A DNA stretch of 8,429 bases, from the NCBI GenBank assembly GCA_035544635.1, contig DATKDQ010000139.1:1-8429 (forward strand). The letters run 5' to 3'. Source of the DNA: DATAFT01 sp035544635. GTDB taxonomy: Bacteria; Acidobacteriota; Thermoanaerobaculia; Multivoradales; Multivoraceae. Positions 1-6,518 of this stretch are shown here, in pieces. The notes under the pieces are model-generated. The model saw nothing but the letters and a program-made list of their open reading frames with translations. It did not search any database and was not told the DNA's origin. Every line of letters starts with the position of its first letter. The stretch's first letter is position 1. The translations under genes and the position numbers were made by a program.

Positions 1-263
1 GCTGCCCGATCGCGGCTGGCGCGCATCTCCTTGAGATCGTGGCCGGACGAGAATGCCGTCCCCACCGCGCCCAGGACCACGACCTTGATCGTGCGGTCGG
101 CCGCCATGTCGCCGAGCCTCTGCTCGAGCTCGGTCATGAGCTCGGACGATAGAGCGTTGCGCGCCTGTGGCCGATCGAGCGTCAGCAGGGCCACCGCGCC
201 CGAGCGCTCTATCCGGACCCACCGTGTGGCGGTGTCGGTAGTATCGGTATCGGTCATCGTCAT
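1..263 (-). CDS. Enoyl-CoA hydratase/isomerase family protein, ECHDC3-like (N-terminal part only)
   Basis: Only the first 87 codons are in the window; the gene runs off the left edge. The translated start shows the crotonase pattern: a first beta-strand segment, then TLDRPQARNAL (residues 28-38), a helix, the strand IKVVVLGAVG and the oxyanion-hole segment TAFSSGHDLKEM (69-80). The SSGHDL form is the one I associate with the ECHDC3 branch of the superfamily rather than with classical FadB/EchA hydratases, which usually read SAGADI. Family members act on acyl-CoA thioesters, but the reaction of this branch is not well defined, and the catalytic Glu region lies outside the window. The start ATG overlaps the stop of the STAS gene (ATGA, 260-263), which implies translational coupling. 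A second in-frame ATG two codons in is an alternative start. The first residues are a Thr/Asp-rich stretch of low complexity. Confidence 0.87.
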   Translation of the reverse strand, partial: MTMTDTDTTDTATRWVRIERSGAVALLTLDRPQARNALSSELMTELEQRLGDMAADRTIKVVVLGAVGTAFSSGHDLKEMRASRDRA

Positions 264-628
264 GATGCCGCTCCTCCCGTCGCCTCCGGCGCGCCGAACG
301 CGGCCACCGCTTCGTTCTCGTCCTCGTAGACCTCGAACAGCGGCAGCACCTGGGTCAGGGACAGGATGTGGTGGACACGCTCCGGTGCCTGCAGGATCTT
401 GAGCTCGGCACCGAGCTTGCGGGCGACACGCAGGCCCGCCACCAGCTCGCCGACCCCGGAGCTGTCGATGCCGGTCACCCCCGAGAGATCGAGCAGGATG
501 CGCTTGCGGTTCTCGGCGAGGAGCTCGTCGAGCAGGTCATGGAGCTGGCGATCTCCGACGCCGGCGGCGAGCTTGCCGCCGAGGCCGGCGATCGTGACTC
601 CGTCGCGCTCCCGCAGCTTGACGTCCAT
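260..628 (-). CDS. STAS-domain protein, anti-sigma factor antagonist type
   Basis: This 122-residue protein is a single STAS domain. The diagnostic segment is LLDLSGVTGIDSSGVGELV (residues 45-63), which matches the SpoIIAA/RsbV signature. Ser56/Ser57 in the DSSG sit where those proteins are phosphorylated by a partner kinase, so the site is intact. The fold continues with a helix (VAGLRVARKLG), a strand (AELKIL) and the C-terminal helix (NEAVAAFG), followed by a short Gly/Ala tail. By family analogy it would bind an anti-sigma kinase or act in a partner-switching cascade in the cytoplasm. No kinase, phosphatase or sigma factor gene is adjacent, so its partner is unknown. The start lies three bases after the argG stop, and a purine-rich ribosome-binding region (GGGAGAG) lies inside the 3' end of argG. 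It is probably co-transcribed with argG and overlaps the next gene by four bases. Confidence 0.92.
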   Translation of the reverse strand: MDVKLRERDGVTIAGLGGKLAAGVGDRQLHDLLDELLAENRKRILLDLSGVTGIDSSGVGELVAGLRVARKLGAELKILQAPERVHHILSLTQVLPLFEVYEDENEAVAAFGAPEATGGAAS

Positions 629-631
629 CGC

Positions 632-1948
632 TCAGTCTCTCCCTTTCCCGGCGCCCGCGACGGCCGCGGCTTCCGTCCTCGCGCCGGAAGCGGCCGGTGC
701 TTGCGCGGCTACGCCGCTCTCGCCGCGAGCCGCGCCCTGGAGCCTCCGGTAGGCGCGCAGGCGTAAAGCGTTGAGTCGGATGAAGCCGCGAGCATCGGTC
801 TGATCATAGCCGCCCTCGACATCCATCGAGGACAGCTCGCGGTCGTACAGCGAGCGCGAGGACTCGCGGCCGCGCGGGATCACGTTGCCCTTGTAGAGCC
901 GCAGCGCCACCCGGCCGTCGACCCCGCGCTCGGCTTGCGCGAAGGCGGCGCGGATCACGTCCATCTCCGGGCTGAACCAGAAGCCGCTGTAGATGAGCTG
1001 CCCGAAACACTTCGCCAGCAGGTCGCGCACACGCAGCACCTCGCGGTCCATCGCCACGCCTTCGAGGTCGCGCAGGGCACAGAACAAGATGGTGCCGCCC
1101 GGCGTCTCGTAGACACCGCGTGACTTGATGCCCACGAACCGGTTCTCCACCATGTCGACCCGGCCAATCCCGTGCTCGCCCCCGAGCCGGTCGAGCTCGA
1201 CGAAGAGCTCGAGCGGGTCGGTGATGGTCCGGTCCTCTGCGGGCAGAACGAGCGCGGTCGGCCGCGCGGACTCGAAGTGGAGGACGAGGTCGACGGGCTG
1301 GTCGGGCGCCTCCATCGGGGAGCGCGTGCGGTCGAACATCTCGTCAGGCGGCGCCCACATCGGATCCTCGAGCAGGCCCGCCTCGTAGCTCTTGTGCATC
1401 AGGTTCTCGTCGGTCGACCACGGCTTCTCGACGCTGACGTCGAGCTTCAGGCCGTGCTCCTCGGCGTAGCGCAGGAGGTCGGACCGTCCCCTGAAGCGTC
1501 CGAGAAACTCCGGGTCCTTCCAGGGCGCGAACACCCGCAACTGGGGAGCGAGCGCCGCGTAGGCGAGCTCGAAGCGAACCTGATCGTTGCCCTTTCCGGT
1601 CGCGCCGTGCGAGATCCATCCGGCGCCCTCGGCGAGCGCGACCTCGACCTGGCCGCGCGCGATGAGCGGGCGCGCGAGCGAGGTTCCCAGGAGATAGCGG
1701 TTCTCGTAGAGAGCGTTCCCGGCGATCGACGGCAACACGAACTCGGTGACGAAGGTCCGGCGCAGGTCCTCGACGTGCACGGCGACCGCACCCTGGTCGC
1801 GGGCGCGGCGCTCGAGCACGGAGAAATCGTCCTCCTGGCCCAGGTTGGCGATGAAGGCCACCACCTCGTAACCCTTCTGCTGCAGGTACTTGAGGATGCA
1901 GGAGGTATCGAGGCCACCGCTGTAGGCGAGCACCACTCTCTCTGACAT
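632..1948 (-). CDS. argG: Argininosuccinate synthase
   Basis: The enzyme joins citrulline and aspartate using ATP, the penultimate step of arginine synthesis, in the cytoplasm. The product is 438 residues. It begins with the N-type ATP-pyrophosphatase loop AYSGGLDTS (8-16). Further family motifs are LLGTSLARPLIA, the HGATGKGNDQVRFE citrulline/aspartate site, PWSTDENLMHKSYEAGLLEDP split by no gap, VENRFVGIKSRGVYETPGG and SLYDRELSSMD near the C-terminus. I chose the ATG at 1948 because it places the ATP loop at the normal distance from the N-terminus and has purine-rich AGAGAAG just upstream. The frame is open further (ATGs at 1975 and 2059), but that extension is Arg-rich and unlike the family. 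After the conserved end (RLNALRLRAYRRLQ) there is an extra Ala-rich tail of about 35 residues of no recognisable function. Several stretches (ANLGQEDDF, PEFLGRFRGRSDL) resemble animal ASS1 more than the Thermus-type bacterial enzyme. It heads the tight argG-STAS-hydratase unit. Confidence 0.97.
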   Translation of the reverse strand: MSERVVLAYSGGLDTSCILKYLQQKGYEVVAFIANLGQEDDFSVLERRARDQGAVAVHVEDLRRTFVTEFVLPSIAGNALYENRYLLGTSLARPLIARGQVEVALAEGAGWISHGATGKGNDQVRFELAYAALAPQLRVFAPWKDPEFLGRFRGRSDLLRYAEEHGLKLDVSVEKPWSTDENLMHKSYEAGLLEDPMWAPPDEMFDRTRSPMEAPDQPVDLVLHFESARPTALVLPAEDRTITDPLELFVELDRLGGEHGIGRVDMVENRFVGIKSRGVYETPGGTILFCALRDLEGVAMDREVLRVRDLLAKCFGQLIYSGFWFSPEMDVIRAAFAQAERGVDGRVALRLYKGNVIPRGRESSRSLYDRELSSMDVEGGYDQTDARGFIRLNALRLRAYRRLQGAARGESGVAAQAPAASGARTEAAAVAGAGKGRD

Positions 1949-1980
1949 GGCTTCTCTTCGCTCCCTCTCCGACATCCCCG

Positions 1981-2056
1981 ATCTTACCCCCCACCGTCCG
2001 ATCCGGCGCCAGCGGCCACGCTTCGATCCCGCACCCCGCGCCCGGAGCCGGATCGG
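1981..2056 (-). promoter_or_regulatory. argG upstream region with inverted repeat and weak -10-like element
   Basis: The 147 bases between the MATE stop and the argG start hold no convincing gene. A perfect 10-bp inverted repeat is visible: CCGATCCGGC at 1998-2007 and its reverse complement at 2047-2056, with 39 bases between. On the minus strand TAAGAT (1986 down to 1981) is a weak -10 candidate that would give a leader of about 26 bases, but no good -35 is seen. The repeat could be a leader hairpin or an operator for argG. Its GC-rich composition makes chance possible. The sequence does not show whether argG has its own promoter or is read through from the MATE gene. Confidence 0.28.
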
Positions 2057-2095
2057 CATCGCCAGGTAGAGGGGCGGCCGAACGGGGCGAGAGCT

Positions 2096-3577
2096 TCAAG
2101 GGCCGTCCGCTTCGGCCGGATGCTCCTCGGCGCGGCCGATGTGAGCGCGGAAGCGCACGCGGATCCGCGTGACGAACATCACCGCCACGCTGGCGAGCCC
2201 GAGGGTCAGGCCCCACCACAGCCCACGCGGCCCCATCCCCATCGGGAACGCGAGGACGAGGCCGGCGGGGAGCCCGATCACCCAGTACCCGAGGAACGCG
2301 ATGATCGCGGGGAAGCGGGTGTCCGCGGTGCCGCGGAGGATGCCGGCGCCGACCACCTGCGTCCCGTCGGCGATCTGGAACGCGGCGGCGATCGGAAGGA
2401 GCATCGCCGCCACCTCGATCGCGCCCCGCTCCGGCGTGAAGAGCCGCGCCAACTGGTGCGGGAATGTGGCAAACAGGAGGCCGAAGCAGGCCATGACCGA
2501 TGCTCCGATCGCCAGGCTGACGTTGGCGGCTCGCAGCGCGCCTTCCTGATCTCCGCGGCCGATCGCGTTGCCCACCCGGACCGCGGCGGCGGCGGCGAGA
2601 CCCAACGGCACCATGAAGGAGAGCGCCGCCAGGTTGAGCGCGATCTGGTGCCCCGCGAGCTGCGTGGCGCCGATCGATCCCATGATCACGGCGACCGTCC
2701 CGAACACCCACATCTCGAGCGAGATCTGGAACCCCACCGGAATGCCGAGCGTGAACAGGCGCCGGAACGCCGCGGGACGCAGCGCCTCGCGTCCCGGCGA
2801 GCGCCGATACGGGCGCAGCACGCGAGCCGAGACCAGCACCAGGAACACGAGCATCATCCAGCGCGCGGTCGAGGTCGCGTAGCCCGCCCCCTCGACTCCC
2901 AGCGCGGGGATGCCGAGGTGACCGAAGATGAACGCCCAGTTGGCGACCGCGTTGCCGACGTTGGCGAGCACGATCGCGAAGAAGGCCGGCCGCACGATGT
3001 TCATGCCCTGCAGCACCTGGCGCACCACGCCGAACAGGAGGAATGCGGCATTGCCCGGGATGAGCGCGCGCAGATACGCCGCCGCCTGCGACCGCAGCGG
3101 CTCCTCCTGGCCGAGGACGCGCAGCAGCCACCCGGCGTCGAGCATGGCGATCGAGACCGGGATCGACATCACGATGGCGAGAAGGGCGCCGCGCCAGAGG
3201 TGCCCGGCGATGCGGCCGCCCTCGCCGGCGCCGTGAGCCTGCGCGATCAGCGGGTCGAGCCCCAGGAGCAGGCCCATCGGGAAGACCAGGAGCCCGAAGC
3301 CGACCGCGTTCCCCAGCGCGCCGGCGGCGAGGCCCTCCTCGCTCAACCGGCCGAGCATCATCACGTCGACCGTGCCCATGAGCATGATCCCGAGCTGGGT
3401 GCAGACCACCGGGAACGCGAGCTCGAGGAGCAGGCGCGTCTCCCGCCGGCGCGCGTGGCGGGCGGCGCCAAGCGCGGCTGCGCCGCGCGGCTCGGAAGCC
3501 TTGACCCGGCGAGCGAACTTGATCCATCTGTAATTCCTACGGGTCAAGGCTTCTAGCGGCTCCGTCGGCGACGACAT
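2096..3577 (-). CDS. MATE family multidrug/metabolite efflux transporter, NorM-like
   Basis: This 493-residue inner-membrane protein exchanges Na+ or H+ for toxic compounds or metabolites. The two homologous halves of the MATE fold are visible. The first starts at LLLELAFPVVCTQLGIMLMGTVDVMMLGRL, with the typical VDVMMLG motif of helix 1, followed by ALGNAVGF and VVRQVLQGMN. The second contains SFMVPLGLAAAAAVRVGNAIGRGD and ends after GGILRGTADTRFP-like and GLWWGL segments (actual text GILRGTADTRFP). Twelve hydrophobic segments are expected from the length and pattern; I did not run a predictor. The 48 residues before the first conserved segment are basic, longer than usual, and include both arms of a 14-bp inverted repeat. 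The ribosome-binding site before the ATG is weak, so the true start may lie downstream, for example at TTG (3547, codon 11). The gene is divergent from the permease operon and lies 147 bases upstream of argG. Its substrate cannot be inferred. Confidence 0.94.
   Translation of the reverse strand: MSSPTEPLEALTRRNYRWIKFARRVKASEPRGAAALGAARHARRRETRLLLELAFPVVCTQLGIMLMGTVDVMMLGRLSEEGLAAGALGNAVGFGLLVFPMGLLLGLDPLIAQAHGAGEGGRIAGHLWRGALLAIVMSIPVSIAMLDAGWLLRVLGQEEPLRSQAAAYLRALIPGNAAFLLFGVVRQVLQGMNIVRPAFFAIVLANVGNAVANWAFIFGHLGIPALGVEGAGYATSTARWMMLVFLVLVSARVLRPYRRSPGREALRPAAFRRLFTLGIPVGFQISLEMWVFGTVAVIMGSIGATQLAGHQIALNLAALSFMVPLGLAAAAAVRVGNAIGRGDQEGALRAANVSLAIGASVMACFGLLFATFPHQLARLFTPERGAIEVAAMLLPIAAAFQIADGTQVVGAGILRGTADTRFPAIIAFLGYWVIGLPAGLVLAFPMGMGPRGLWWGLTLGLASVAVMFVTRIRVRFRAHIGRAEEHPAEADGP
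3495..3553. repeat. Perfect 14-bp inverted repeat in the 5' end of the MATE gene
   Basis: GAAGCCTTGACCCG at 3495-3508 is the exact reverse complement of CGGGTCAAGGCTTC at 3540-3553, with a 31-base spacer. Extension fails on both sides. In the MATE reading frame the arms encode codons 9-13 and 24-28, before the first conserved transmembrane segment. The spacer is less GC-rich than its surroundings. The repeat could form an mRNA stem-loop affecting translation, be a protein-binding site, or be the trace of a small insertion. Confidence 0.8.
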
Positions 3578-3676
3578 GACGAGGTCCAGGCTCTGCGACT
3601 GGAGATAGATGGGCGGCTCCCCGAGACGACGGCGGTCACGGCGCGCGTCGAGGCCGCCGGTGAGCGGAGAGGCGGA

Positions 3677-3683
3677 TATTATA
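3677..3683. promoter_or_regulatory. Candidate divergent -10 element between MATE and permease genes
   Basis: The only strongly AT-rich spot in the 152-base divergent gap reads GATATTATAC (3675-3684). On the minus strand it contains a consensus TATAAT (3683 down to 3678), facing the MATE gene. On the plus strand it contains TATTAT (3677-3682), facing the permeases. No clear TTGACA-like -35 lies at 16-18 bases in either direction, so the assignment rests on the -10 match, the position and the contrast with GC-rich surroundings. Confidence 0.42.
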
Positions 3684-3701
3684 CGAGGCCGAATCGCCGC
3701 C

Positions 3702-3729
3702 GGGAGGCCTCCCCGGAGGCGTTGGAGGC
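3702..3729 (+). promoter_or_regulatory. Permease operon leader: palindrome and possible sequestered ribosome-binding site
   Basis: GGGAGGCCTCCC (3702-3713) is a perfect 12-bp palindrome placed between the candidate -10 and the permease start. GGAGG occurs three times, at 3703-3707, 3715-3719 and 3724-3728. The copy at 3715-3719 has a suitable 10-base spacing to the ATG. GCCTCC (3707-3712) is complementary to GGAGGC at 3724-3729, directly before the start codon, so the leader could fold and limit ribosome access. The palindrome could also be an operator overlapping the -35 position of the leftward promoter. Confidence 0.35.
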
Positions 3730-4710
3730 ATGCCTCTCTACGTCGTACACCGGGTCGTGAGCGGGCTCGTGACCCTGTTCGGCATCACGCTGGTCTCGTT
3801 CGGCGTCATCCAGCTCGCCCCCGGGGACCCGGCCCAGCTCCAGACCGCCCAGATCGCCGACGCCGCCGTCTCGCAGCGGGTCTACGAGCAGCTCCGGCAG
3901 CTCTACGGCCTCGACCGGCCGGTCCACGTCCAATACGGAATGTGGATGTCGCGGCTGGTGCGCGGCGACCTCGGCAGCTCGTTCCACGATGGGCGTCGCG
4001 TCAGCCGCAAGATCGGCGAGGCGCTCTGGCCCACGCTCTCGGTCGCGCTGCTCTCCCTCGCCGCGACACTCGTGGTGGCGCTCCCGCTCGGCATCCTCGC
4101 CGCGGTGCGCCAGGGTGGCCCGTTCGACAAGGTCTCCTCGACGCTCCTCTACATGCTGTACTCGGTCCCGAGCTACGTGATGGGGATGATCCTCATCCTG
4201 TACCTGGGAGTGAGGCTCGACTTGCTGCCCTTCCGCGGCATGCGCTCCGACCACTACGCCGAGCTCTCGACCTGGGGCCAGATGTGGGACCTGGCGAAGC
4301 ACTACGTGATGATCACGTTCTGCTTCACGTTCGGGAATCTCGCCTACTACGCGCGCTTCGTGCGGCAGAACCTGCTCGAGGTGATCCGCCAGGACTACGT
4401 GCGCACGGCGCGCGCCAAGGGCCTGCCGGAGCGCACGGTGATCCTGCGCCACGCCTTCCGCAACAGCCTGATCCCTCTGATCTCGCTCATCGGGCTGACC
4501 TTCCCGTTCGTGCTCTCGGGCAGCGTCATCCTCGAGTACATGTTCAACTGGCCGGGGCTCGGGCGCCTGTACTTCGAGTCGGTGCTGGGGCGCGACTACC
4601 CCACCATCATGGCGCTCAACTTCATCACCGCCGTGCTCGTCCTGGTCACCACCTTCGTCGCCGACATGGCCTACGGCTGGGTCGATCCGCGAGTGTCCTA
4701 TGAGCGCTGA
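3730..4710 (+). CDS. ABC transporter permease, OppB/DppB/YejB type
   Basis: This 326-residue inner-membrane subunit belongs to a peptide/nickel-class ABC importer. The N-terminus has the family's first helix and signature, GITLVSFGVIQLAPGDP (about 18-34), followed by the periplasmic stretch with LYGLDRPVHVQY and GDLGSSF. The core hydrophobic segments follow. The EAA loop that docks on the ATPase reads QDYVRTARAKGLPERTVILR, starting at residue 221, with the conserved A-x-x-x-G spacing. The C-terminus carries LEYMFNWPGLGRLYFESVLGRDYP, also typical. Length matches the usual 300-340 residues. The start is supported by GGAGG ten bases upstream. The gene overlaps the next one by 11 bases, so the two permeases are coupled and should form a heterodimer. 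The transported substrate is not evident; peptides are the default for the family. Confidence 0.95.
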   Translation: MPLYVVHRVVSGLVTLFGITLVSFGVIQLAPGDPAQLQTAQIADAAVSQRVYEQLRQLYGLDRPVHVQYGMWMSRLVRGDLGSSFHDGRRVSRKIGEALWPTLSVALLSLAATLVVALPLGILAAVRQGGPFDKVSSTLLYMLYSVPSYVMGMILILYLGVRLDLLPFRGMRSDHYAELSTWGQMWDLAKHYVMITFCFTFGNLAYYARFVRQNLLEVIRQDYVRTARAKGLPERTVILRHAFRNSLIPLISLIGLTFPFVLSGSVILEYMFNWPGLGRLYFESVLGRDYPTIMALNFITAVLVLVTTFVADMAYGWVDPRVSYER

Positions 4711-5767
4711 GCCGGCGGCGCGGCGGCCGCGGCGCGAGAGCCGCTGGCGCCTGACCTGGCGGCGCTTCCGCGCGTACCGTCTCGGCATGGCGGGACTGGT
4801 CATCGTCGTCTCCCTGCTGCTGGTGGCGCTCCTGGCGCCGCTTCTCGCCAACGACCAGCCGATCCTCTGCCGCTACGACGGCTCGCTCTACGTCCCGGCG
4901 GTGATCGACACCCTCCACAACGTCCCCTTCACCGAACGCGTGATCCAGAAGCGCCGGCCCTTCCGGCTGGCGACCTTCGACTTCAAGTCGGAGTTCGACG
5001 CGTCGCGTGGCGACTGGGCGCTGTGGACGCCGGTCCCGTTCGGGCCGCGCGAGATCGTGTCGGCGCCGCTCCTGGGTCCGTCGGCGACGCACTGGCTGGG
5101 CACCGACCAGTCGGGGCGCGACGTGCTGTCGCGCATGATCCACGGCGCCGGCGTTTCGATGCGCGTCGGCTTTCTCTCGATGGGGATCGCCGCCGTGATC
5201 GGCCTCGTGCTCGGTTCGATCGCGGGCTACGCCGGAAAGACGATCGACATCGTGATCTCGCGCTTCATCGAGGTGGTGATGTGCTTCCCCACGTTCTTCC
5301 TCATCCTCGCCGTCCTGGCCTGGCTCCCGCCGCGTATCGAGAACGTGATGATCGTGATCGGGCTGACCCGCTGGACCGGAGTTGCGCGCTACGCGCGCGG
5401 CGAGATCCTGCGCATCCGGGAGAGCGACTACGCCGCGGCGGCCAAGGCGCTGGGCTTCTCGCCGGCGCGCATCATCCTGCGGCACCTGCTGCCCAACGCG
5501 ATGGCTCCGGTGATGGTGAGCGTGACCTTCGGCATTGCGGTCTCGATCCTGATCGAGGCCGGGCTGTCGTGGCTCGGCTTCGGGGTGCAGCCGCCCGACT
5601 CCTCCTGGGGGACCATCCTGCGCGCCGGCTACGAGAACCTGTTCACAGCACCGCACATGATCCCGCCGCCCTGCGTCGCGATCTTCCTCGCCGTCCTGTC
5701 GTTCAACCTGGTGGGCGACGCGCTGCGCGACGTCATCGATCCGCGGCTGCAGGAGACGAGGGCGTAG
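4700..5767 (+). CDS. ABC transporter permease, OppC/DppC type, YejE-like
   Basis: This is the partner permease, 355 residues. A basic N-terminal tail leads to the first helix (about 29-51). A long periplasmic segment of about 80 residues follows, before HWLGTDQSGRDVLSRM (131-146), the conserved OppC signature. That segment is longer than in DppC, and its pieces (ILCRYDGSLYVP and DWALWTPVPFGPREI) resemble the insert of E. coli YejE as I recall it. The EAA loop YAAAAKALGFSPARIILRHL spans about 244-263, and the end (GDALRDVIDPRLQ) is typical. The start lies inside the 3' end of the upstream permease and has no strong ribosome-binding site of its own, suggesting coupled translation. YejBEF-type systems take up peptides in enterobacteria; whether this one does is inference. 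No ATPase or solute-binding gene follows, since the next gene is convergent 16 bases away. Confidence 0.94.
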   Translation: MSAEPAARRPRRESRWRLTWRRFRAYRLGMAGLVIVVSLLLVALLAPLLANDQPILCRYDGSLYVPAVIDTLHNVPFTERVIQKRRPFRLATFDFKSEFDASRGDWALWTPVPFGPREIVSAPLLGPSATHWLGTDQSGRDVLSRMIHGAGVSMRVGFLSMGIAAVIGLVLGSIAGYAGKTIDIVISRFIEVVMCFPTFFLILAVLAWLPPRIENVMIVIGLTRWTGVARYARGEILRIRESDYAAAAKALGFSPARIILRHLLPNAMAPVMVSVTFGIAVSILIEAGLSWLGFGVQPPDSSWGTILRAGYENLFTAPHMIPPPCVAIFLAVLSFNLVGDALRDVIDPRLQETRA

Positions 5768-5783
5768 TGAACCCGGCCCCGGA

Positions 5784-6518
5784 TCATGCCTTGCGGGCGC
5801 AGAACCCGATGTGTCCGGGGCCGAAGCGCAGGGCTCCGTAGCGCGCGAGCGGCCGTACGGTGAAGCCCACGCCGCGCACGCGCGGCTCGAGCTCGCGCCG
5901 GTCGTAGAGCCTCAGCGCGTGAACCTCGTGGTCGCGCCGCCAGGTGCCGCCGCTCGCACGGAACGTCGTGATCGCACGGGTGAGACGCCGGGTGGCGACG
6001 TCCTCGTCGACCTCCACCAGCACCGCCCAGTCCGCGCCCTCCTGCCAGCTCCGCTGCGGGCTCTTGCCGCGCACCCGGCCCGGCGCCGCGACGTCGAAGA
6101 GGAGGAGACCGCGCGGCTCGAGGGCGCGATGGATGCGCTCGAGCAGGCGATCGAGCCCGGCGCCGGCCAGCCGTTGATCGAAGAGATAGGAGAAGCACTC
6201 GCCGATCGCGGTCACCGCGACGCAACTGGGGATCTCGGCGTCGAGATACGAGCCCACCCGCAGGTCCGCTTCGGGAGCGCGCTCCCGAGCCGCCGCGATC
6301 ATCGCCTCCGAGATGTCGACCCCGGTGACTTCATAGCCGGCATCGAGGGCCCCGCGGGCCAGGATGCCGCTGCCGCAGCCGAGATCGACCACCCTGCCCC
6401 GTGCCCTGCCCGAGCGGCGCAGGAGCTCGACCAGCGTCTGCGCAGCGGCCCGCGCCAGATCGCCGTGCCCGACGTCGTGGACATAGGTGAGATCGTCGCC
6501 GTAGTACGTTGGTGTCAC
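5784..6518 (-). CDS. Class I SAM-dependent methyltransferase
   Basis: This is a 244-residue protein if read from GTG at 6518. The Rossmann-type SAM site is clear: VVDLGCGSGILA (motif I, 43-54), then GYEVTGVDIS with Asp68 at the ribose-binding position, and GSYLDAEIP. Next is the AIGECFSYLFD segment (104-114), which I associate with a common family of small bacterial methyltransferases, then LLLFDVAAPG and a C-terminal half rich in strands. The substrate is unknown. The frame stays open upstream through hemF, but that part is an out-of-frame reading of hemF. The start is set by homology (TYYGDDLTYVHDVG is the usual N-terminus) and by the GTG overlapping the hemF TGA (GTGA). A second GTG one codon earlier is equally possible. 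Its link to haem synthesis is positional only. Confidence 0.9.
   Translation of the reverse strand: MTPTYYGDDLTYVHDVGHGDLARAAAQTLVELLRRSGRARGRVVDLGCGSGILARGALDAGYEVTGVDISEAMIAAARERAPEADLRVGSYLDAEIPSCVAVTAIGECFSYLFDQRLAGAGLDRLLERIHRALEPRGLLLFDVAAPGRVRGKSPQRSWQEGADWAVLVEVDEDVATRRLTRAITTFRASGGTWRRDHEVHALRLYDRRELEPRVRGVGFTVRPLARYGALRFGPGHIGFCARKA

Noticed and set aside
1172..1945. Plus-strand open frame of 257 codons opposite argG
   Set aside because: It lies fully antisense to argG, has no motif, and its composition mirrors the opposite frame.
1949..2059. N-terminal extension of ArgG by 37 residues from the ATG at 2059
   Set aside because: The extension is Arg/Gly-rich and unlike ArgG, and the ATG at 1948 puts the ATP loop at the usual place with a purine-rich site upstream.
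1344..3527. Long minus-strand open frame (727 codons) across the MATE and argG genes
   Set aside because: It is very rich in Arg, Pro and Gly with no recognisable domain, and is a frame shadow of two well-supported genes in high-GC DNA.
2120..3556. Plus-strand open frame of 478 codons opposite the MATE gene
   Set aside because: Its composition (Glu/Arg/His/Ala-rich, low complexity) is typical of the antisense of a GC-rich membrane protein, and the MATE reading has clear family motifs.
3609..4703. Plus-strand open frame of 364 codons overlapping the first permease
   Set aside because: It is a +1 shadow of the permease with Arg/Pro/His-rich sequence and no hydrophobic segments.
3679..5656. 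Long minus-strand open frames (390 and 336 codons) opposite the permeases
   Set aside because: They have no transmembrane or domain pattern, are charge-rich, and lie antisense to two clear ABC permeases.
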